From Chitinophagaceae bacterium (GTDB lineage: Bacteria; Bacteroidota; Bacteroidia; Chitinophagales; Chitinophagaceae), in contig JALNZE010000027.1 of NCBI GenBank assembly GCA_023229465.1, positions 1-33,691 on the forward strand: DNA of 33,691 nt. Reading direction: 5' to 3'. Positions 7,602 through 14,971 of this stretch are shown here, in pieces (position 1 is the first letter of the stretch; each line of letters opens with the position of its first letter). Below the pieces are notes generated by a model. It was not told the DNA's origin. It saw only the letters and a program-made list of their open reading frames with translations, and did no database searches. The position numbers and the translations under genes are program-made.

Positions 7602-8642
7602 CTATACTTTTTGCGGGGTATATTCTTTAACCGCATCAACAAATGCCCTTGCATGATCAACGGGTACATTGGGTGTGATGCCATGTCCTAAATTGGCGAT
7701 ATACTGCCGGGTGCCAAAACTGTTGATCATTTCCTTTACCGCTTGTTTGATTTCTCCAATAGGTGCCAGCAACTTTGCAGGATCAAAATTTCCCTGCAGC
7801 GTTATCCTGTTGCCAGTGAGCGACCTTGCCATTTCCGGGCGTATACACCAATCTATTCCTAAGCCCGCGGCATTACTTTCGCTTAGGTCTTTCAGGGCAT
7901 ACCAACTGCCTTTTGGAAAAAGGATAACAGGCACATCGTTTTGTAGTGCATCAGCTATCTGTATCAAATAAGGTTGTGCAAAAAGTTTAAAATCATTCGG
8001 ACCCAATGCCCCCGACCAGCTATCAAACACCTGAACAGTATCTGCGCCGGCTAATACCTGCGCTTTCAGGTAATCAATTGTTATGTTGGTAATTTTTTGG
8101 AGTAAGCGCTGGGCCAATAAGGGATGAGTATATGCGAACTGTTTTGCCTTATCCCATGTTTTACTTCCCTTCCCTTCAATCATATAACAAAAAATAGTCC
8201 ATGGGGCACCGGCAAAACCAATTAGCGGCACCCTTCCGTTTAATGCTTGTTTTGTTAGTGCCAGGGCCTGCATCACATAATGCAAACTTTCTTCAACACC
8301 GGTTGTGATTAATGCATCAATATCCTGTTCGGTTTTGATGGTTTTAGGCAAAGACGGTCCTTTGTTTTCCTCCATTAACACTTCAAGCCCCATGGCCTGT
8401 GGAATAACCAGTATGTCTGAAAAAATAATTGCTGCATCCACACCCACTAATTCAACGGGTTGCAGGGTTATTTCGCAGGCCAACTCAGGTGTTTGAACCC
8501 TTGTAAAAAAATCGTATTTTTCTTTGATCCTGATATATTCAGGCAAATACCTTCCGGCTTGTCGCATCATCCAAACAGGTGGCCGTTCTACTTCTTCTTT
8601 ATGAAGCGCTCTTAATAACAGATCATTCTTAATTTTTGTCAT
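7602..8642 (-). CDS. hemE: uroporphyrinogen decarboxylase
   Basis: HemE removes four carboxyl groups from uroporphyrinogen III to give coproporphyrinogen III. The 346-residue product shows family signature RPPVWMMRQAGRYLPEY (20-36), the catalytic-Asp segment IIFSDILVIPQAMG (Asp at 76), GFAGAPWTIFCYMIEG, and the C-terminal NLGHGITPNVPVDH. The length is normal, and the ATG at 8642 lies just ahead of the conserved N-terminus. It sits 60 bases after hemD, the largest gap in the leftward hem run, so an internal promoter there is possible but none is clear. Confidence 0.96.
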   Translation of the reverse strand: MTKIKNDLLLRALHKEEVERPPVWMMRQAGRYLPEYIRIKEKYDFFTRVQTPELACEITLQPVELVGVDAAIIFSDILVIPQAMGLEVLMEENKGPSLPKTIKTEQDIDALITTGVEESLHYVMQALALTKQALNGRVPLIGFAGAPWTIFCYMIEGKGSKTWDKAKQFAYTHPLLAQRLLQKITNITIDYLKAQVLAGADTVQVFDSWSGALGPNDFKLFAQPYLIQIADALQNDVPVILFPKGSWYALKDLSESNAAGLGIDWCIRPEMARSLTGNRITLQGNFDPAKLLAPIGEIKQAVKEMINSFGTRQYIANLGHGITPNVPVDHARAFVDAVKEYTPQKV

Positions 8643-8702
8643 AATTTATTTACAATAATTAATGATGTACAGCATTGGCAAACAGTACCGGATACTTTAC
8701 CA

Positions 8703-9413
8703 CTATTTCACCTGTTGATAATATTCCATCATCCTTTTTACAAGCATTTCTTTTCCGTGTTCTACACCAACGATGATACAATTATGGGTATGCTTTTTTA
8801 TTTCATTGGCGGTTGTATTGCCAATAGCAAACAGTATGGTTGAGATGGGTATACTGTTTAAACTGAAAAAACTATCAACTGCACTGGGACTAAAAAAAAG
8901 AATTCCATGGTAGGGTTTATCAATTTTTTGTGGAGTAGCGATGGTTTGATATACAGTTATTTCGTGTAGCCTGATACCATTTTTTCGAAGAATGTTCGGT
9001 AACGCATCTCTCCGCTGATCGCCACAAAAAAAGCTTACTTTACAGGAAACGCCTTCCGCTATAATTAATCCGGCCAATTCTGAAGCATTGGTTGCGGTTC
9101 CTGCAATGGCATGTTCTCCAAAATATTTTTTTACCGCCTTATTAGTTACAATGCCAATGCAGTATATTTTCCAGTCCGGCTTTTCTTTTTGCATATGTAC
9201 AGCTACCGCCTCAACTGCATTCACGCTGGTGAATATAACTGTAGCAGATTGTGCCAGGCTGTTTTTTATAGCAAGAAGAACTGTTTTACTTTCAAGACGG
9301 CTTGTTTCTATAAAAGGCAATGGGTCGATATCAATACCCACCTTTTTGGCCATTCCAACCAGCTGATCCTCTAATAGGTTTGTACACAATATATTTACCT
9401 TATTTTGCTGCAT
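8703..9413 (-). CDS. hemD: uroporphyrinogen-III synthase
   Basis: HemD closes hydroxymethylbilane with inversion of ring D to form uroporphyrinogen III. The family is poorly conserved. The 236-residue product is identified by VIFTSVNAVEAV, GILFFSPSAVDSFF and FAIGNTTANEIK, by its size, and by its position between hemC and hemE. The start codon lies inside the last codons of hemC (14-base overlap including the hemC stop), which indicates translational coupling and fixes the start. Confidence 0.88.
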   Translation of the reverse strand: MQQNKVNILCTNLLEDQLVGMAKKVGIDIDPLPFIETSRLESKTVLLAIKNSLAQSATVIFTSVNAVEAVAVHMQKEKPDWKIYCIGIVTNKAVKKYFGEHAIAGTATNASELAGLIIAEGVSCKVSFFCGDQRRDALPNILRKNGIRLHEITVYQTIATPQKIDKPYHGILFFSPSAVDSFFSLNSIPISTILFAIGNTTANEIKKHTHNCIIVGVEHGKEMLVKRMMEYYQQVK

Positions 9414-10323
9414 TGCGGATAGTTTCGGCTATTTTATCACCTCCTGAATTTAATAATTCTTCAGCAGCTTTTATACCAAATGATTCAGAAAGCTGTATAG
9501 CGGTTGACAAGTTAACTGAAACTTTTTCTTTTCCATCCAGCGAAAGGATATTACCCTCGAAGTGAACAGTGTTATTTTTAATTTCTGCCAGGGCGCTAAT
9601 GGGCGTTGAGCATCCACCCATTAATTTTTTCAGGAAATCACGTTCTATGGCGGTACACAAGGCCGTTGACAGATCATTGATAGTTGCAGAGGCCTCTCTG
9701 CAAAAAAAATCATCCTCTCTGCAAACTAACATGATGGCTCCCTGGGCCGGTGCAGGCAACATCCAGTTCAAATCAATACTATTTTCAGGACGTAGCTGTA
9801 TTCTTTCTAAGCCGGCTGCAGCGAAAATAGCTCCCTGCCAGTTGCTGTTTGCTAATTTTTGTAAACGGGTATTTACATTTCCACGGATGTTTTCTATAAT
9901 ATGATGCGGATAGCGATTCAACCACTGAGATCTCCTGCGAACACTGCTGGTTGCAATATGCGCTACTGACTTAACATCATCCAGGAAGGCGGTGTTGCGG
10001 GTATGAACGAGAATATCTTTGTGTGAGGCTCTTTTTAAAACAGCCGACTGTACAATTCCTCTTGCCAATTGTATAGGCACATCTTTCATGGAGTGAACGG
10101 CAATATCTATTTTGTTATTCAAAATGGCGGTATCCAGACTTCTCGTAAACACACCCTGCACACCCATTTGATACAGGGGGGTACATAAATCAATATCACC
10201 CTCACTTTTAATTGGCACAAGCCCGGCTAAAAAACCTTGTTTAGCAAGCTGTTCTTTTACTTCTGTAGCCTGCCAGACGGCCAATTGACTTTCTCTGGTT
10301 CCAATTCTAATTAATCTCTGCAT
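9400..10323 (-). CDS. hemC: hydroxymethylbilane synthase (porphobilinogen deaminase)
   Basis: HemC polymerises four porphobilinogens to hydroxymethylbilane using a covalent dipyrromethane primer. The 307-residue product has the cofactor-attachment segment LMGGCSTPISALAE with Cys at 238, the catalytic Asp in HSMKDVP (81), RIGTRESQLAVWQA near the N-terminus, and the substrate-binding arginines in ATSSVRRRSQW and NIRGNVNTRL. The start overlaps the end of hemA by 17 bases and the 3' end overlaps hemD by 14, so the three genes form a tightly coupled unit. Confidence 0.96.
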   Translation of the reverse strand: MQRLIRIGTRESQLAVWQATEVKEQLAKQGFLAGLVPIKSEGDIDLCTPLYQMGVQGVFTRSLDTAILNNKIDIAVHSMKDVPIQLARGIVQSAVLKRASHKDILVHTRNTAFLDDVKSVAHIATSSVRRRSQWLNRYPHHIIENIRGNVNTRLQKLANSNWQGAIFAAAGLERIQLRPENSIDLNWMLPAPAQGAIMLVCREDDFFCREASATINDLSTALCTAIERDFLKKLMGGCSTPISALAEIKNNTVHFEGNILSLDGKEKVSVNLSTAIQLSESFGIKAAEELLNSGGDKIAETIRNAAK

Positions 10324-11563
10324 ATAAATTTACACTTGTGGCCATATACTCATTGATTGCCTCTATGTAGAAACACCCCTGCTGGTTACCTCTTTTCATT
10401 TTTACTGCCAGTCCATTAATTACTTTTTGAATGGTTTCCTTATTTCCATTAATGGGGTGCAGGTTATTGGCTGTTGCGTATGCACTATAAAGATGGCAAT
10501 GATATATTTGCTCCAGCTTTGATTTTATTACGGTTAATGTGGGGATGTTTTGACGCATACGGCACCAATCAAGGTACTCGTTCATGTGTTTTGAAATAAT
10601 GGCAATGGCTTTTGGAATTTCCGTTTTTCGGTTTTCTAAGTTTTTATCTTTAATACAGGATAACTCATCAATATTAATCAATGTTACATTCAGCAAATCC
10701 TTTGCATCCGATGCCACGTTGTGTGGGATAGAAAGGTCAAATACCAGCTTATTGCTACTGTTTGCTAATTTATTCCTGGTTATTACGGGCGTGGCAGCAT
10801 TGGTTGCCACTAAAATGATATCAGCCTTTTTAATGTTTTCATCCAACTCATTGAAAGGGGCATATTGCAGATCGAGCTCATTTGCGAGTTCTACCGCTTT
10901 CTCATCGGTTCTGTTTATTAAAACCATTTTTTTGGTTCCAAGATAATCAATAATGTTCTTGCAGGTACTCTTACCGATTTTGCCGGTGCCCACCAGTAAT
11001 ATGTTTTTATTGGAAATGCCGGAAACCTGTTCCCTGATATACTGTACAACCGCAAAGGAAACGGATACCGTACCACAACTTAAAGCGGTGACTGTTTTTA
11101 TTTCTTTTGACGCCTGCAGTACTGAATTTACCAAACGCTCCAGATTTCCTCCCATACAATGGTGCTGCTTGGATAGTTTTACCGCCTTTTTAATTTGACC
11201 AACAATTTCATAGTCGCCTAATATTTGCGAATCTAAACCGGCGCCAACATTAAATAAGTGTTCGATGGCTTCGGCGCCTTGTTTTATATAAGCGATCTTA
11301 TTAAAAGTGTTGAGGTCGCCAGATGTTTGACTACAGAGTATCTTGCCTAATTGGTTTGCATTTTCTGCAAAACCATAGATCTCCGTTCGGTTGCAGGTAG
11401 ATAAAACAAACAAATCGGCAATACCATTCTGTTTAGCAAGCGATAATATTTGTACATATTGCATTTCATCAACTGCATACAATCCCCTTAAAACAGATTC
11501 TGTTTTTTTATAATTTATGCCGGCAATAAAAAATCCTGAAAGGTTGTTGTAGGTATTGTACAC
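10307..11563 (-). CDS. hemA: glutamyl-tRNA reductase
   Basis: HemA reduces glutamyl-tRNA(Glu) to glutamate-1-semialdehyde with NADPH, the usual control point of C5 haem synthesis. From the GTG at 11563 the product has 418 residues. It carries FFIAGINYKKTES near the N-terminus, the nucleophile segment LSTCNRTEIYGF (Cys at 57), the AEAIEHLFNVGAGLDSQILG segment, and the NADP Rossmann motif ILLVGTGKIGKSTCKN. The open frame extends to a TTG at 11584, but that codon lies about where a transcript from the perfect -7 box at 11589-11596 would begin, so the GTG, with a leader near 20 bases, is preferred. No ATG is available near the conserved N-terminus. It leads the leftward hem run. Confidence 0.93.
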   Translation of the reverse strand: MYNTYNNLSGFFIAGINYKKTESVLRGLYAVDEMQYVQILSLAKQNGIADLFVLSTCNRTEIYGFAENANQLGKILCSQTSGDLNTFNKIAYIKQGAEAIEHLFNVGAGLDSQILGDYEIVGQIKKAVKLSKQHHCMGGNLERLVNSVLQASKEIKTVTALSCGTVSVSFAVVQYIREQVSGISNKNILLVGTGKIGKSTCKNIIDYLGTKKMVLINRTDEKAVELANELDLQYAPFNELDENIKKADIILVATNAATPVITRNKLANSSNKLVFDLSIPHNVASDAKDLLNVTLINIDELSCIKDKNLENRKTEIPKAIAIISKHMNEYLDWCRMRQNIPTLTVIKSKLEQIYHCHLYSAYATANNLHPINGNKETIQKVINGLAVKMKRGNQQGCFYIEAINEYMATSVNLYAEIN

Positions 11564-11588
11564 GTTTATTTTTTTGTATCCCAAAAAT

Positions 11589-11596
11589 CAAAAGTA
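11589..11596 (-). promoter_or_regulatory. -7 promoter box for the leftward hem operon
   Basis: Read on the - strand, TACTTTTG is a perfect match to TAnnTTTG. It lies 25 bases ahead of the preferred hemA start, and transcription would begin near 11584. No convincing -33 element was found at the expected spacing. It faces away from the hemH box at 11767-11774. Confidence 0.5.
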
Positions 11597-11766
11597 GAAT
11601 TTGCACAGCGTAATACTAAGTTTTGGTGTCATTGAATTGTCATTTAACTATATGACTTTTATCATGAAAAAAAATAGACAGGCTTGCGGGGGGATCTTAT
11701 TTAACAGGTTAAGTAAACTTTGACAGTATTATGACTAACCCGAGGCGATATATTGAAACAGGTGAG

Positions 11767-11774
11767 TAGTTTTG
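11767..11774 (+). promoter_or_regulatory. -7 promoter box for hemH-hemJ-hemN
   Basis: TAGTTTTG is a perfect TAnnTTTG match ending 17 bases before the hemH ATG at 11792. A transcript would start near 11778. This rules out an in-frame TTG at 11753, which lies upstream of the box. The 170 bases between this box and the hemA box hold no gene that I can support. Confidence 0.5.
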
Positions 11775-11791
11775 TGTACAATGCAAAACAA

Positions 11792-12838
11792 ATGCGCACA
11801 ATAAGAGGGGTTGTTTTAATGAATCTGGGGTCTCCCGATTCTACAGAAGTGAAAGATGTAAAACGCTATTTGAGTCAATTCCTGATGGATGAAAAAGTGA
11901 TAGACTATCCCTATCTGTTAAGAAAAATGCTGGTACGCGGCATCATTGTTCCATTCAGGTCGCCAAAGTCGGCAGAAGCTTATAAAACTATCTGGACAAA
12001 AGAAGGCTCCCCCCTGGTTGTGTTTACACGGCAGTTACAGGCCGCTCTGCAGGAAAGGGTAGCCGAACCTGTTGAGATTGCCATGCGATATGGCAATCCT
12101 TCCCCAACCATAGCTTTTGATAATTTATTAGTACGGCAGCCTGATATAGCCGAAGTAATTGCAATACCACTTTATCCGCACTATGCTATGTCATCATACG
12201 AAACAGCAGTAGAATACGCGAAGGAATGCTATCATAAAAAGAACTATCCCTTTAAGCTTACATTTATCAAGCCTTTTTATAACAATACAGCGTATATTAA
12301 TGCGATGACAGGCAATATGCAATCTTACCTGCTTACAGCATACGATCATATTCTGTTTAGTTATCATGGTATTCCGGAGCGACATATTAAGAAAAGTGAT
12401 ATTACAGGAAAACATTGTCTTCAGTCGGAAAACTGTTGTGAGGTAAACTCAGCAGCGCACAATTACTGCTATCGCCACCAGTGTTTTGAGACCACCAAAC
12501 TGATTGCAGAAAAACTGGCTATCCCTTCAGAAAAATATAGTATTTCTTTCCAGTCGCGTTTAGGAAAAGGATGGCTACAACCCTTTACAGACATCCGTTT
12601 AGCAGAAATGCCGAAGCGGGGAATTAAAAAGCTTTTGATTATTTGCCCCGCATTTGTCAGCGACTGCCTGGAAACACTGGAAGAGATTGCTGAAAGGGGA
12701 AAGGAAACATTTATGGAAGCAGGTGGTGAGGAATATACCATGATACCCTGTTTAAATACCCATCCGGGTTGGATAGACGCCTTAAGCCGATGGATACAAT
12801 CGTATTCGGCTGAAAATAAAGAAATGATACTTGTGTAA
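11792..12838 (+). CDS. hemH: ferrochelatase
   Basis: HemH inserts ferrous iron into protoporphyrin IX, the last step of haem synthesis. The 348-residue product has the N-terminal GVVLMNLGSPDS (6-17), VIAIPLYPHYAMSSYET, the catalytic His in LFSYHGIPERH (His 192) and the Glu of VSDCLETLEEI (Glu 294). Five cysteines (209, 215, 216, 226, 231) cluster just after the catalytic His, in the region where some bacterial ferrochelatases hold cysteines for an iron-sulfur cluster; whether one forms here is unproven. The ATG at 11792 is chosen because it follows the promoter box and opens directly on the conserved N-terminus. The stop codon is one base away from the hemJ ATG. Confidence 0.95.
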   Translation: MRTIRGVVLMNLGSPDSTEVKDVKRYLSQFLMDEKVIDYPYLLRKMLVRGIIVPFRSPKSAEAYKTIWTKEGSPLVVFTRQLQAALQERVAEPVEIAMRYGNPSPTIAFDNLLVRQPDIAEVIAIPLYPHYAMSSYETAVEYAKECYHKKNYPFKLTFIKPFYNNTAYINAMTGNMQSYLLTAYDHILFSYHGIPERHIKKSDITGKHCLQSENCCEVNSAAHNYCYRHQCFETTKLIAEKLAIPSEKYSISFQSRLGKGWLQPFTDIRLAEMPKRGIKKLLIICPAFVSDCLETLEEIAERGKETFMEAGGEEYTMIPCLNTHPGWIDALSRWIQSYSAENKEMILV

Positions 12839-12839
12839 G

Positions 12840-13385
12840 ATGTATACCTATTTAAAAGCGCTACATATTATTTTTATTGTTACCTGGTTTGCCGGGCTTT
12901 TTTATTTTCCAAGGTTGTTTATTTACAACACAGAAGCGAACGACAAACCCGCAGCAGAAAGAAAAGCGTTACAAGATCAATTTGAAGTGATGATGAAAAG
13001 GCTCTGGTACGGTATTACCTGGCCCTCTGCCATACTCACACTTATTTTTGGCGTATGGGTAATGTTCAATGGGGGCTGGAATAAGCAATTGACAGAAACA
13101 TCCGGTAAATGGTTGCAGCTTAAACTGGTTTTTGTTGCCTTTCTATATGTATATCATTATACACTTCACCTGATCTTCCGGCAGCAACTGGCACATAAGT
13201 TTACCTATACCTCACAACAGTTACGCATCTGGAATGAAGTAGCTACTGTTTTCTTAATGGCTATAGTGATGTTGGCAACAGTAAAAGAGAGTATCAGTTT
13301 CGTTTGGGGAATGGTAGGGCTACTGTTACTTATCGGGGGATTGATGGGCGCCATAAAACTGTATAAAAAAATAAGGAACAAGTAG
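12840..13385 (+). CDS. hemJ: protoporphyrinogen IX oxidase, HemJ type
   Basis: HemJ oxidises protoporphyrinogen IX to protoporphyrin IX in the inner membrane, replacing HemG or HemY. The 181-residue product has about five membrane segments (roughly 5-28, 57-76, 92-112, 133-152, 158-175). The conserved N-terminal pattern is YLKALHIIFIVTWFAGLFY followed by FPRLFIY (His 9, Arg 25), and the Lys of WLQLKL is at 95. The ATG at 12840 begins one base after the hemH stop, so translation is likely coupled. Its place between ferrochelatase and hemN, with no other protoporphyrinogen oxidase in the cluster, strongly supports the function. The long frame beginning at TTG 12831 overlaps hemH and is not needed. 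Confidence 0.9.
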   Translation: MYTYLKALHIIFIVTWFAGLFYFPRLFIYNTEANDKPAAERKALQDQFEVMMKRLWYGITWPSAILTLIFGVWVMFNGGWNKQLTETSGKWLQLKLVFVAFLYVYHYTLHLIFRQQLAHKFTYTSQQLRIWNEVATVFLMAIVMLATVKESISFVWGMVGLLLLIGGLMGAIKLYKKIRNK

Positions 13386-13411
13386 TCAGTCATACGATAA
13401 AAATATAGTCC

Positions 13412-14776
13412 ATGAACGATCCCATATTGAACCTGCTGCATAAGTACGATGTACCCACCCCCAGGTATACCAGTTATCCTACTGTGCCATATTGGGATTT
13501 TTCTACCATCAATGAGGCCGGCTGGAAGCAAACCGTAGTGGATACTTTTAATACAGAGAACGGTGAGATATGCATTTATATACATCTGCCTTTCTGCGAG
13601 AATATGTGCACATTCTGTGCCTGCAACAAAAGGATTACCGTAAACCATGCGGTGGAAGACCCCTATTTACAGGCGGTATTAACAGAGTGGCGAATGTACC
13701 GGGAGCTATTGCCATCTGTGCCCGTTATCAAAGAAATACACCTGGGTGGCGGAACACCTACTTTTTTTAGTCCCGAAAACCTGGGACTGCTGATCAATGG
13801 AATTACAAAAGATGCGCTGGTAAGCGATCATCATGAATTCAGTGTAGAAGTACATCCCAACTATACTACCGAAGCACATATTCAACAATTGGCCCTGGTA
13901 GGATTTAATCGAATTAGTTTAGGGGTACAGGATTTTGATCCAACGGTGCAGTTTGTCATTAACAGGATCCAGTCGTTTGAGAAGACGAAAGAAGTGGTTG
14001 ACTGGGCGAGGAAGTACCAATATAAAAGTATCAATATTGACCTGATTTATGGGCTTCCGCATCAAACCATTGGTAGTGTTGAACACACGATTGGACAGAT
14101 AAAAAAGTTCATGCCAGACAGAATTGCTTTTTACTCTTATGCGCATGTGCCCTGGAAAAGTAAGGTTCAACGGCGTTATACAGAAGCTGATCTTCCAAAA
14201 GCATCTGAAAAGTGGCTAATGTATCATCGCGGAAAAGAATTATTGGAACAAGCCGGATTTAAGAGTATTGGCATGGATCATTTTGCATTGAAGGGGGATA
14301 AATTATTTGTAGCTGCTGAAACCGGTAATCTTCATCGGAATTTTATGGGATATACTACTACCCAATCGAAGCTCATTATTGGACTGGGTGTTTCCAGTAT
14401 CAGCGATGCCTGGAACGCTTTTGCTCAGAATGAGAAAGAAGTGGAAGCCTATGAAGAGAAAATAAGTATGGGTTTATTTCCATTGGTTAATGGCCACTTA
14501 CTGAGCCGTGAAGATGTGATTATCCGGAAAAAAATACTGGAACTGATGTGCGAAAACAGGACCATAATGGATCAGGAAATACCGGGCGCTGATTTTATCA
14601 ATCATGCGTTTTCAAAACTAACTGAACTGGAAGCAGACGGATTAGTGGTATTGAATGGGAAGAGTATAGAAGTAACTTCGAAAGGCATGTTGTTTATTAG
14701 AAATATCAGCGCTGCGATAGACCTGCAGTTATGGCGCAAACAAATGAATACGAATACCTTTAGCAGGGCCATATAG
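13412..14776 (+). CDS. hemN: oxygen-independent coproporphyrinogen III dehydrogenase
   Basis: HemN is a radical-SAM enzyme that decarboxylates two propionates of coproporphyrinogen III to give protoporphyrinogen IX without oxygen. The 454-residue product has the HemN-specific cluster motif FCENMCTFCACNK (Cys 62, 66, 69 and 71, pattern CxxxCxxCxC), the PRYTSYPTVPYW N-terminus, HLGGGTPTFF, and RISLGVQDFDPTVQ. The fourth cysteine and the N-terminal segment separate it from the HemW look-alikes. It is 26 bases after hemJ and should be on the same transcript. Use of HemN instead of oxygen-dependent HemF would allow haem synthesis when oxygen is scarce. Confidence 0.95.
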   Translation: MNDPILNLLHKYDVPTPRYTSYPTVPYWDFSTINEAGWKQTVVDTFNTENGEICIYIHLPFCENMCTFCACNKRITVNHAVEDPYLQAVLTEWRMYRELLPSVPVIKEIHLGGGTPTFFSPENLGLLINGITKDALVSDHHEFSVEVHPNYTTEAHIQQLALVGFNRISLGVQDFDPTVQFVINRIQSFEKTKEVVDWARKYQYKSINIDLIYGLPHQTIGSVEHTIGQIKKFMPDRIAFYSYAHVPWKSKVQRRYTEADLPKASEKWLMYHRGKELLEQAGFKSIGMDHFALKGDKLFVAAETGNLHRNFMGYTTTQSKLIIGLGVSSISDAWNAFAQNEKEVEAYEEKISMGLFPLVNGHLLSREDVIIRKKILELMCENRTIMDQEIPGADFINHAFSKLTELEADGLVVLNGKSIEVTSKGMLFIRNISAAIDLQLWRKQMNTNTFSRAI

Positions 14777-14945
14777 TTATATACACTTCCTCCCCCTCCT
14801 TCATTTTAATAATTAATATCCGGTCATAGCAGCCTTATATTTTTCCGGTTGTATTAACTTAACAATTTCTTGTTCCAGTCAAAATATAAATATAAATACC
14901 GGAATACTACATTGCATTCGAATAGTAAAAATGCGTTTCCCCAAA

Positions 14946-14953
14946 TTTATTTG
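14946..14953 (+). promoter_or_regulatory. candidate -7 box for the propeller/phosphoesterase gene
   Basis: TTTATTTG has one mismatch to TAnnTTTG and lies 18 bases before the ATG at 14972. The rest of the 195-base gap after hemN (14777-14971) shows no gene and no strong hairpin. This is a weak call. Confidence 0.25.
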
Positions 14954-14971
14954 CAAGTAATCTATTGAAAA

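Noticed and set aside
11564..11584. TTG start for hemA
   Set aside because: It would fall at the expected transcript start for the perfect -7 box and adds only non-conserved residues.
11664..11723. Possible 19-residue peptide between hemA and hemH
   Set aside because: No conservation evidence, no convincing promoter spacing, and a composition expected by chance in AT-rich DNA.
14777..14971. Possible small RNA or tRNA in the gap after hemN
   Set aside because: No cloverleaf, no TTCGAAT-type T-loop in context and no strong hairpin; it reads as plain AT-rich leader DNA.
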